A stretch of 64,000 nucleotides of DNA from Diphasiastrum complanatum (Eukaryota > Streptophyta > Lycopodiopsida > Lycopodiales > Lycopodiaceae), in the NCBI GenBank assembly GCA_029204225.1, contig MU831903.1:33385-97384 (forward strand), written 5' to 3'. Each line of letters begins with the position of its first letter. Positions within the stretch are counted from its first letter, which is position 1. The notes beneath the pieces are model-generated. The model made no database searches. It was not told the DNA's origin and saw only the letters and a program-made list of their open reading frames with translations. Shown here in pieces: positions 21,932 to 32,400 of this stretch. Both the position numbers and the translations under genes were made by a program.

Positions 21932-23150
21932 TGTAGCGCAGGCATCCCAAAGGGAGCCGGGAACCACGACTTAGCTTCCCAGCCTTCAACTCTTGCCATC
22001 CAAACCCACTTGACATACAAGCAGCCAACTCGCCAACAACGATCAGACTTAACCAACTTGAAGTTCCGAAAACCAACATTGAGATCCAACCTGGCGCCAT
22101 GCCAGATCGGGGGTCCCGATGTGGGTGACTTCCCTTCAAGCAAGCCGCCCGACATACATCAAACTTCACCAACTCGAAGCTTCGTTACAAACGAGTAACA
22201 TCCATTCCAAGCAAGCGGTCTGACTTACATCAAACTTAACCAACTGAAAGCTTTGTCATGAGTGCTGGAGGCCAACCTGGCGCCACGCCAGACTGGACAG
22301 CCATAAACAGGTAACATCCACCCAAGCAAGCCATCCAACTCAGCCGACAGGTTAGAGCCCGTTCCCCAAGAGCTTAACCCATTCACGTTCATGCAAGGAA
22401 CACTCAGAACCACAAGCCACGACAGATATGGAAACAACCAGTTCCTGGACCAAATGGTCCCGACAACATACCGCTGGCGCCACGGACCGAATGGTCCCGA
22501 CAGCATACCGTTGGCGTCCCGGGATACGACCCTCAGCTATGTGCCAAGTTAAAAATTTTGAAAGCGGCCTTACAACTGGCGCTTTGACCGAACACTGAAA
22601 CCCAGAAGGTAATCAGAGTCAGTTCGAGGAAAATCCCACTTTATTGATAAATCTGAGAAGGTTACATTTCAAGTGTGTGACCGACCCTAGTCTCCGGGGC
22701 GCTAGCATGCCAAGGCGAGAGCCATGACAACATTCCAGCAAGGGAGGCTGAGACTTGGTTGGAGCTCGCCCTGAGTCGCAACCCGCACTCCCCTATAGTA
22801 TTGGTGTGATTCGGCACCCCCCCTCATACCAAGCACTCTACCCAAGTTGGTAAAGCACGTTTTTCTCTCTGTAGGATTTTCTCTTTCTAGAAAGTCATTT
22901 TCTCTCTCTAGATTTTATTGATCCCCAGGCTTCCTTTAATCATGCCTAGATCGTGTGAGGTAATTGCACATCGATCTGAGCTCTATGGACTCCGCTAGAA
23001 CCGATCAAAGATTTTTCAGCCATAGGAACTTTGCGTCGGCTGGATTCTGGTCACAGTGGCGCCGGGAGCAGCAGGGGCGCTGCTGGTGCCGGGGACATAG
23101 CTGGCGCCGATGGCGCCGGAAGTAAAGCTTGTAAAGGTAGCTTTACAACA
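21932..23150 (-). repeat. LARD-B 5' LTR, 1219 bp
   Basis: On the plus strand it starts TGTAGC and ends GCTTTACAACA. The complete copy at 57910-59155 in opposite orientation confirms both ends. It ends directly at a poly-C run. Several GGCGCC hexamers sit near the U3 end (about 23056-23118). Confidence 0.88.
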
Positions 23151-23900
23151 CCCCCCCCCCCCCCCCCCCCTCCGCCACCCGCCGCGGAGGGGGCGGGGGG
23201 GGGGGGGGGGAGGGTGTGGGGGGATATAAAAAATATTTTTAAAATAAAAACATTTTTTTTGAATTCCAATCCCCACTCGCCGCGGCGGGTGGGCGGGGGA
23301 GGGGGAATATAAAAAATTCGAGTCGTTGGGTATTCGAGTCTTTTCAGAAAAATTTGAATCTTCCCAAAAAATTTTGCAAAAAAATTTAGCGCTGCCTGCC
23401 TTTGCGAAATTTTTGCGAAAGCATCTTGAAGACTGCGTTGGCGAAATTTTCGTGAAGGCAGCGTGAAAATTTGCGATTTGGCAGGTATCGCAAAATTTAC
23501 GCAAAGGCAGGCTTCGCGAAAATTTCTGGACAGACTCAAATTTTCAAAAAAGAAGGGATTTTCGACGATTCGAATTTTTGAAATACCCCCATCCGCCGCA
23601 GCGGGAAGGCGGAGGGAGGGGAATATACAAAAATATTCCAAAAATTGGAGTCGTTAGAAATCCACGATGAGGCGAGTCGTGAAATTTTTGCGATGTACCC
23701 GCGAGTCGCAAAATTTTCACGCTAAACCCCTGGTGCGCCTGTCGTGAAATTTTGCGACCCGGCGTCCATCGTGAAATTTTGCGACAGGCTGCATCGTGAC
23801 ATTTCGCAAGTCACGCATCGCGACATTTCTCAAGTCACGACTTGCGAAATTTCACGACTCGACGTCCGTCACGAATATCTCGTGACAGACGACACATTCT
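23151..23900. repeat. Unclassified palindrome / GCGAAA-tract repeat, block 1
   Basis: Three GC-rich palindromic cores related to CCGCCGCGGCGG (near 23163, 23277 and 23591) sit within C or G runs. Each is followed by an AT-rich stretch (GGGGAATATAAAAAA-like), then sequence rich in TTTGCGAAA, GCGAAATTT and TCGTGAAATTTTGCG. Homology is to 25260-25386 and 37083-37460. No open frame, LTR end or TSD is visible. A G+C-spiked satellite or an unknown transposon is possible. Confidence 0.6.
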
Positions 23901-24170
23901 ACTCTCCAATACCTATCCAACAAGCTATAGAACATCAAATTTGGATCATTCCTTGAGAAGAAGCACTCATTAATGAGGGCTGATTTCACACATGTGAGCT
24001 CTCGGTCCGTACAAAGCTCCGCTAGATCAGATCAACCTTGATTTGATCCACTTATGATCCACAGATTGCTTGTTTCTCAGTGAGTTTGAATCCTTCTCCA
24101 AAATCCAAGTTCTTGCAAGCAAAAACACTGATGATCTGATGTATACACCCTCACCTCTTCAAAGCATGAA

Positions 24171-24182
24171 GCTCTGATACCA
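24171..24182 (-). other. Copia PBS of LTR at 24183
   Basis: GCTCTGATACCA on the plus strand abuts the LTR start TGTGAAG at 24183, showing that this LTR is a minus-strand 5' LTR. About 200 bp of leader remain to its left; the coding body is absent. Confidence 0.85.
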
Positions 24183-24912
24183 TGTGAAGTTTTTAGCATG
24201 TGTGAACTTCACCACACACCCTACAGGATCTTACTGAGGTGTTGTGATTGCACAAGATTGATCAAAGAACAGTATGCTTGAAAAATCTAAGGCAAGAGCA
24301 CAATTGCATACATCTGATGAAAAAATCTAACTCTTCACTATGAGAAATGAATGTCAGAAAAAATTCTAAGTGTTTAGTATGGGAAAAAAAGGCTGCTCTC
24401 GGGTAGAGAGAGAAAATCATACATAGAAAACTCGGGTAGAGAGAGAATGAGTCCAAAACACCAAAATCTCAATATTCACAATATGGCAAAACATGCCCAA
24501 GATTCCCTACATGAGAGAGACTCGAATTCCTACAGTGGAGTTGCATGGAAAGTCCACTTAACTGAACTAATTCACCTACCAGAGATCCACATGTGTAACT
24601 GCATGCATGTATGTTGCATGTACTGCATGTCAACTCATAAAATTGCCTAGACATGTGCAGATCACAGAAACTACTTTGCATGTTGCATGCACTGATTGCA
24701 TGTGGCTTGCATGCATACAGTAAGACTTTGCATGCTATCTAAACATCTGCATGTCATCATAATTGAACCTATCTAACTCAAATTTGAGCTACACTAGAAG
24801 GATATGTGCTCAATTCACACTCCTTATATGTACAACATGAAATCTAGTGGAAATCATCATGGACATGACCCCAAACTCGAGATAGGAAGATAATATTTTA
24901 ATAATCTTCACA
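24183..24912 (-). repeat. Copia LTR fragment element, 5' LTR, 730 bp
   Basis: Bounded by TGTGAAG and ATCTTCACA. It shares the doubled motif CTCGGGTAGAGAGAGA with the LTR at 51472-52205, so both belong to one copia family. Several TGCATG repeats lie at 24600-24720. There is no 3' LTR in the neighbourhood; the element was deleted to its leader. Confidence 0.78.
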
Positions 24913-24928
24913 CTTTTGTGAGGTGTTG

Positions 24929-24930
<2 letters not shown>

Positions 24931-25010
<80 letters not shown>
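24931..25010. repeat. (GA)40 microsatellite
   Basis: Eighty uninterrupted bases of GA, 18 bp past the LTR end at 24912. Confidence 0.98.
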
Positions 25011-25015
<5 letters not shown>

Positions 25016-25259
25016 CCCATAAGTCTTTATGGAACTTGACAATAGCAAAAAAACATAAATAAACACCCCTACAATGCTTATTTACATTGTCTTTTGAAAT
25101 TTTTAGGCTTTCTTATATCAAGTGAATTGCTACCTGCTTCAAATTTTTTTCCTCCTACAATATGGTATTTTTTTTGCTTTCTCCATGTCTTTTTCATTAA
25201 ATCTAATCTTCCAAGTTAAGTAGTGTGGACAGGGGAGAAGTTAAAGAAGACCCATTGTT

Positions 25260-25386
25260 GTAAATGTCGCCCACCCGCCGCGGCGGATGGGGGGGGGGGG
25301 GGGGGACATTAACAAAAAATTTTGCGATGTCGTGATGGCATTTTCATGAATGTTCTCCATCCCCCCCGCAGTGGCGGGTGGGTAAG
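25260..25386. repeat. Palindrome / GCGAAA repeat, block 2 (left of TRG-A)
   Basis: Two more CCGCCGCGGCGG-like cores (near 25271 and 25366), a G run and a TTTTGCGATG tract. The block is interrupted at 25386 by TRG-A and continues at 37083, as shown by the shared GTAAG target duplication. Confidence 0.65.
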
Positions 25387-26307
25387 TGTTGCGCCGGCGC
25401 CTCAAAGGGCGCTGGGACTTGAGCGGTTTCCCCAACACGCGCTTAAGTCTAACATTCATCCATCATGCACTTACATAAAAGCCAACTCAGAAACGTAACA
25501 AGCTTAACCATTCAGACTTTAAGAAAACTGGAATCCCAACCAACCCGAAAGCCAACTCAGAATCCGTCCCCAAAAGGTAACCAAAGGCAAAGACAAGCCA
25601 CACATGAAACCCAAGGCATAGTGGTCGCCAAACTGACCAATTGGCATAGCGGCAAGCCCCATGTCGATGACAGGGACCCTTAGGCGCCAGCGACGCAAAA
25701 AGGTTGTAGTAAGGGTCCTTCCACTTGGACTAGTCCCGGAGGCGAAACCAAAATGGTAATCATCCCCAAGGATCAACTTTATTAGATTTGGAAGAGGTTA
25801 CATTCATACATAGACTGACCGGTCTCGGGGCCACCAACACGTGCTGGGCATTGTGCCTGGCTCGTGCTGGTAGAGGGAGCTGAGACCTGGCGACTGGATT
25901 CCTGGCGCTGGTTGAGCTGCCCAAGTTTCTGTCTGCCGGACTCCCCCTATAGTTCTGCTGTGATTCGGCGCACCCCCTCTGGTTTGAAACATAGTGCTTT
26001 CTGGTAAAGCACGCTTTTTAGGACTTAGTTTTTATTTTGCTGATTAAGCCTGGCAAGCCTGGCAGAATCAGTCTGGCTCCCGGACATGGGTCCCGGGAGC
26101 CATCCCGGCGGCCGAATCAACCTGCTTTCCTGACTAGGACATGACCTGAGCTCCAGAGCTAGCTCATGACTTTGTGACTACTTGACTGGCTCACCACAGG
26201 TCGGAGGCTCAGTCCTTGACATTCTAACTTGCTATGGGACCTTAGGGAGTGTCACCCCTTTGAGTCTTACATGGCACGCTGGGTGCACCCAAGTCAGCTT
26301 TACAACA
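25387..26307 (-). repeat. TRG-A 3' LTR, 921 bp
   Basis: Starts TGTTGCGCCGG and ends GCTTTACAACA (terminal inverted repeat TGTT/AACA). It is near-identical to 36159-37077 and 56670-57589. Confidence 0.94.
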
Positions 26308-26320
26308 TCCTCCCCTCGTT
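26308..26320 (-). other. TRG-A polypurine tract
   Basis: TCCTCCCCTCGTT reads AACGAGGGGAGGA on the minus strand, directly before the 3' LTR. The same tract lies next to the LTR ending at 57589. Confidence 0.75.
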
Positions 26321-26674
26321 TGAGAAAGCTGATGTCCTCATCAGGGCCAAACTAGAACCTAAGACTCATGGCACGGGCTTAATTCACCGGCCAGACTTTA
26401 GTCACATATACAAGGGCACGGGCTTGATTCACCGGCCAAAGAAAACCAACTGTAAAGCAGAGTAATGATATTGTGTTTTACACCCAGCACAGGAAAAGTG
26501 TGGATCTAGTTCACTTACGTAAAACCTGTGTGAAGCTGCTGCACTTAGACATCAAACTGAAGCTCACTCCTCAATGAGAAATGCGGCTTACTTTATTAGC
26601 ATGAAAGAAAAAGGTACTCACGGCTCCCTTAAGCCTCAGATATGTCATTGTCATCGCACATCTGGATGAGTCCC

Positions 26675-28758
26675 CTAGGACTCTAGATATTTAGTTTGGT
26701 CGTCCAGGTTGAGCTCCTTGAGCTCTGCATCGGCACTTAGATTCACCTTTGACGTAGAAACTGCAGGCAATGTTGGCTCCATTTGACCTCGCGTCAGCTG
26801 GTTTGTCACTGTTGGATGTCTTTCATTAAAAAAGTGAGTTTTCGCTTGGTCACACAAGGTGAGCTCCTTGAGCTCTGCATCGGCACTTGAATTCACCTTT
26901 GATGTAGAGACTATAGGCAATTTTGGCTCCATTTGTTCCCGTGTCAGCTGGTCTGTCACTGTTGTTTGTCCTTCGTTAAATAGGTGAATGAGATTGGGAG
27001 GAATGGTTGGCTCAGGTTCATTTGTGTCGTTCTTTTCTAGTTGGTCCCCTGGCACAGCTCTGACGACACAAGGTCTCCTGCCATTATATAATAACACAAG
27101 GCTAACCCCTTTTGCCAAGAAGGCCACCACATGTTCGTTAAACCAGCTTAATCCCAAAATAGCGTCGAAGGCATCCATCTTCAAGATTGTGAACGTTAGT
27201 CGATTCTTCCAGGCTCTCAGAGAGATTGGTAAGTTGGTTGCCAATCTACAAGTGGTCATTGTACCTTTCGCGGTCTCCACACAAATAGGAGTCACATTTT
27301 CTTCACATTGGATGTCCAATTCTCCTGTCAGTTTTTTTGACAAGTAGTTATGTGACGCCCCCAGGTCTACCATGAAGTAAATGATCCTACCTTGAATACA
27401 GCCTTTCAGGTACAATAACTTGGATCCTCTCGCAGGAGTCACCATAAGATGTTCACGATAAGCCGCAAGTGCCCCTATCTGTTGCAAGGCATTCAGGTCA
27501 GACTCCGTCAAATCCGTTTCTGGGTCCTCTTCATCATCTTGTTCACCATCTTCTTGATCAAATGCCTCTCTCTCCATCCTATCAAATCCTTCAATGGCAG
27601 CCATGATCTGCTTATTCAATGGTTTGGGGCATGATCTCCAAGAGTGACCTTGCTGATGACAGTTGAAGCAACGCATGGAACTGCCCACTGTTGGTGAGCT
27701 GTTGCTGTGACTAGCTGAAGGTCCAACATTGTTTCTTCTCTGGAACATGTTCCCTCCATTGTTGCCTTGGTTGCCAAACCCTGTTTTTGTTGGGAATTTA
27801 TTCACGCTACTCGAGGCTTGGTTGCCATTTGGAGCTGAGTCCCCCCTTGAAAAGAAGCTCGGACTCGGTCTGGATCCACTAAATACTCTTGTTGAGGTTG
27901 CGGGAGCAGCTGGTGCCAATGTGCTCTCATAATCACAAACCATTTCAGCCGCTCGAATAGTTGAATTGAAATCATGGGGCATGTAGCTGTCTATCGCACG
28001 TCGGGTCCAGGATTGCATTCCAGACAATAGGTAATGAGTTTTGTCCGCCTCGGACATATCTTCAATAACCCATACACTCTGTCTGAATCTATTGAGGTAC
28101 TCTCGCAATGACCCTTTCTGTTTGAGCCCCGATAATTCTGTCCTCAATCTCATGTGTGAATCCTTCGGTATGAACTCCAATCGTAACGCGGCTTTGAATG
28201 CGTCCCATGTTTGAAAATGCATCCCTGCCATCCGGTACCAATTTGTAGTGTAGCCCTCAAAATATGCTAATGCCAAGTCAGTTCTTTCTTCCTCAGGAGT
28301 GTTCATTAGACGGAAGTAATGGTCCATGTGAAACAACCAATCTTCCACAACTCGAATGTCACGCTCTCCTTTGAAAGTAGGTAGTGCTTTCACTTTGGCA
28401 GTCTTTCTTGGGCCCTCCGTGGTTCGCGCTCGTGGTTCTCTTGGTATCTGTGGAGGAGGCGCCACTGCATTCTCCCTAGTTGCTTCCAACTCTACAAACC
28501 TGGCTTCGAGCTGTGTTAGCCCGTCTCTCATTTCTCTAGCAAGGTTAATTTGAGTAAGATTCATGGCTCGCAAGGATGTTTGCCATTCTTTCCTTTCGGT
28601 TTCTCTATCCTTCTTCACCTCGCTAAGCATAGCCGTCATTGCGCTTGATAAGTATTGCCGCATCTTCACTTCAAAGAGGTCCTGTTGTGCCTCTGGCAAG
28701 GGTTCATCTCTTGGTGTAGGTTCAGAAGGGCCACTCATCTCTTCATGGAGGGGCGCCA
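26675..28758 (-). pseudogene. TRG-A gag-protease polyprotein, main part (split by Copia-2)
   Basis: About 694 codons continue the frame that starts at 35324. There is an N-terminal charged helical region, then a Ty3-type Gag core (FHMDHYFRLMNTPEEERTDL, ALAYFEGYTTNWY, FRQSVWVIEDMSEAD). A Ser/Asn-rich linker leads to one zinc knuckle, CFNCHQQGHSWRSC, near residue 370 of this part. An aspartic-protease-like domain follows: YFMVDLGASHNYLS, then AILGLSWFNEHV. The catalytic Asp is present but D-L-G replaces the usual D-T/S-G; the second TRG-A-type gag (63613) has the same change. The C-terminus holds a 50-residue tandem repeat. The frame ends in a stop with no pol behind it. It is complete apart from the Copia-2 insertion. 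Confidence 0.9.
26711..27010 (-). repeat. 150-bp tandem repeat in TRG-A gag 3' end
   Basis: Two in-frame units share GAGCTCCTTGAGCTCTGCAT at their starts, 26711 and 26861. They encode the repeated motifs TSKVN(S/L)SADAELKEL and VT(D/N)QLTR(E/G)QMEP. Divergence is about 10-15% by eye. Confidence 0.8.
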
Positions 28759-29413
28759 TGTGAAAAATACAGATCCTAAGTGGATCTAAACTCCAAGATC
28801 ATTGGCTTGAATGCTTGCACTCCAAACTACATAAGCTAGGAATTGGCAACACATTCTATGCTACCTAGAATGCAAAGAACTTGATCAAAAAGCATTTATC
28901 ACAAATGGAAACTTCCATAAACATCAAGTGCGGCCCAAAATAGCATTATACAGTCCATAATACATCAGCCTATCACTTTTGGAAAGCACCTAAGATCATA
29001 CACAATAGCTTGAAGACAATACACACAACAATGCTCTCAATGGAGGAAGAAACAATGACAATGATCTATTGATCTCAATGAAGCATACAAAAGGTTTCTC
29101 CAACCTGTTCTCCACGACTTCCCTACTATTTATGGATGAGGAAGATGACTCTCTCTCCTCTCTCTAGAAGGTACTTGACCCTAGATATTCCCTATATAGG
29201 AAAAATAGCTAAAAATGGCTTATATGACCAAAATACATCAAAATGATCTCATTTTGAAGGGTATGAAGTTTGACACTTCATCATACTGAAAAAATACAGT
29301 AAATAAAAACATTGTGGCCTGGTTCACACGTGTGAAACTCTTGAACCAAAACTATTTACAATTTTAGCCAATTTAGGCCTCAAACTAGCTAGGAAATGTT
29401 GACAATTTTCACA
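28759..29413 (-). repeat. Copia-2 3' LTR, 655 bp
   Basis: Plus-strand TGTGAAAAATAC to GACAATTTTCACA. It contains the gag-pol stop (29409-29411). The polypurine tract CTCCCTCTTC (29414-29423) adjoins it. Confidence 0.96.
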
Positions 29414-32400
29414 CTCCCTCTTCAACATTGGATGCTAGTTTCAACATAGTCTTTGAGCACATTCCAAGATTAGATCTATGCATTAAATATAGGTCCTTTC
29501 CTAATGGTTTGGTGAAGATATCAGCCACACACTCCTTTGAAGAGACATGTTGAAGCTCCACCTCTTTGGCAATGACTTGATCTCTCACAAAATGGTGAGC
29601 AATCTCAATGTGCTTGCTCCTTGCATGAAAAACAGGATTGCTTGCCAAGCTTTGGGCTGAAAGGTTATCACAAAGTATGATTGGAGTCTTCTCTGGTTCC
29701 AGCAAGTGAAGATCCAATAACATCCTCTTGATCCAAAGAATCTCCTTGGTGCATGTTGTTAATGCCTTGTACTCGGCTTCGGTGGAAGATAGAGAGATAG
29801 TTGGTTGCTTCTTTGATAGCCATGAGACCACTCCATCTCCAAGATAGATTGCAAAGGCACTTGTTGACTTCCTATCCATTTGATCACCTGCAAAATCTGA
29901 ATCTGAAAATCCACAAAGGTTAGGTGTAGTACCTCCATACAAGATGCCAAAATCTCTAGATCCCGAGATGTATCTAAGTACTCTCTTTCCTAGCTTCCAA
30001 TGAGCCTCACTAGGATCTTGCATAAATTGACTTAGTTTACCAACCACAAAGCTTAGATCAGGTCTTGTGATGGTTAACCATATAAGAGATCCTATTAGCT
30101 TTCTATAGAGAGTAATGTCCTTGAAGGATCTTTCATTACTTCTTGTAGTTAGCTTTACATTTGATTCCATAGGAGTAGAAACAACTTTACAATCTTCCAT
30201 ATGAAACCTTTTTAGAATAGAGTTAACATACTTTTCTTGACATATGAATGTAGATTTAGAAGTTCTAATAATCTCTATTCCTAAGATATAATGAAGTTTA
30301 CCAAGATCTTGAATTTCAAACTCTCTTTTGAGTGCCATCTTGATTTCATCTATATCTAGATTGTTACCACCACTTAAGATAATGTCATCAACATAGATCA
30401 AAAGTAAAGTGATATCATTTTCATTCAATCTAAAGTAGAGAGAATGATCATACTCACTCATAACAAAGTTTTGAGAAAGTAAGAAGGAATTGAGCTTAGC
30501 ATACCAACTCCTTGGTTCTTGCTTTAGCCCATACAAACTCTTTTGGAGATAGCACACATGATTAGGCTCATCATGTGAAACATAGCCCTCGGGTTGCTCC
30601 ATGTAAATATCTTCTTCAAGATCACCATTCAAGAAGGCATTAGTAACATCCATTTGCCACATATCCCAATCATAAAGAGTTGCAAGAGAGATTAGGATTC
30701 GAATAGTTACCATCTTTGCCACGGGTGCAAAGGTCTCATCATAGTCAATACCATATTCTTGAGCATACCCCTTTGCCACCAACCTTGCCTTGTACTTGTT
30801 GATTGATCCATCTTGATTTGTCTTGATCTTGAAGATCCACTTACAACCAATTGCCTTCTTGTCCTTTGGAAGCTTTACCAACCTCCATGTGTTGCTTTTG
30901 ATGAGTGCTTGATGCTCATGATCCATGGCTTGGATCCATTCCTTCTTTTGAATTGCTTCACCTACACAAGTTGGTTCATCAAAAGAGGTAAGAAAAGCAA
31001 AGTTAGAGTTGTCCACCACTTGCTTTCCTTTTTCATCATAGGTTAGCCTTGATGGCTTAGCCCTTTGCCTTTGAGTCTTCCTTGAAGTTTGCTTTGGAGT
31101 GGCATCTCCATCTTCATCCAAGACATCTTGCACATCATGATGATTAGTAGGCACATCAACATCAACATCAACAACATTGGAAACATTCTCTTCATGAAAG
31201 ATGACATCCCTACTTATGACAACTTTCTTTGTAGAAGGAATGTACACTTTGTAAGCCTTGCTTACTTCACTATAGCCAACAAACACACCCTTCTTTGATG
31301 AAGGATCTTCTTTAGTTCTATCATCAAGTGTGATATTGACAAAACATGTACATCCAAAGATCCTACAATGCTTGACACTCGGCCTTCTACCATAAAGAAC
31401 CTCATGAGGAGTTTTACCATCCAAGGAAGCACTTGTCCATCTATTACATAGATAGTTAGCACATGCTAAAGCTTCCCCCCAAAAAGACTTAGCAAGATTA
31501 GCATGTAGTCTCATTGCCTTGGCACATTCACAAAGGGTTCTATTCTTCCTCTCGGCCACTCCATTCTGTTGTGGAGTCCTAGGACTAGACATCTCCCTCT
31601 TAATCCCATGTGCTATACAAAAGTCTTTGAACCTATTTGAGGTGTATTCCCCTCCATTATCAGATCTTAAGCATTTGATCTTTGTATTGAATTGGTTTTC
31701 CATTTCATTCTTGAACTTGACAAATGCAGCAAACACTTCATCCTTACTTTTAAGAAGATAGATCCAAGTATACCTACTAAAGTCATCAATGAAAGTTGCA
31801 TACATCTTTGCCCCACCATTGCTAGTTGTACTAGAAGAATGAATATCAGAATGCACAAGTTGAAAAGCTTCTTTAGATCTAGAAGTAGATCTAGAATAAG
31901 CAAGTCTATGAGATTTGGACAAGGCACAATGTTCACAAACACTATTGTTTGCAACAAGACTTTTAGGTAGACCAAGAACAAGCTCTTTCTTTGCCATTAC
32001 CTCCAAAGATTTGAAGTTGGGATGGCCCAACCTCTTGTGCCAAACTTCTTGGTTTGTCAATTGCTCCCTAGCCATACATCCTTCATGATTAGAGATCACA
32101 CATGCATCAAGCTTGAAAAGTTTACCATGCCTCCTACCTTGAGCAATCAAGGATCCACATTTACTTATCAAACATGCATCTCCAATGAACTCCACATCAA
32201 GTCCTTTGTCAATCATTTGACTTACACTAAGCAAATTCTTAGTGATTGAAGGAATGTACAAAACATTTTCAAGATTTGCTTTCCTATTTGTTGAAAGGGA
32301 AATAGGAATAGTGCCTATGCCTTTGATGTCACATTGACCATCATTTGCAGTGTAGATGATGTTACCTTCTCCCTCATAAGACAATAAGGATGTAAAGTAT

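Larger units (their letters stand above)
20067..23150 (-). mobile_element. LARD-B copy 1, non-coding LTR element, truncated
   Basis: On the minus strand: 5' LTR (21932-23150), PBS, then a leader that runs to 20067, where homology to the other copies (54304 and 61283) ends. No gag, RT or integrase is present. The leader shares its first part, including the five-hairpin block, with the gag-bearing TRG-A. The LTR is related in sequence and layout to the TRG-A LTR. The 3' LTR is missing, so no TSD can be checked. LARD (large non-autonomous retrotransposon derivative) fits best. Confidence 0.8.

Noticed and set aside
23016-23641. Pro-rich frames of 162 and 196 codons on the minus strand
   Set aside because: Artefacts of poly-C/poly-G and GC palindromes, spanning the LTR end at 23150; no conserved motif.
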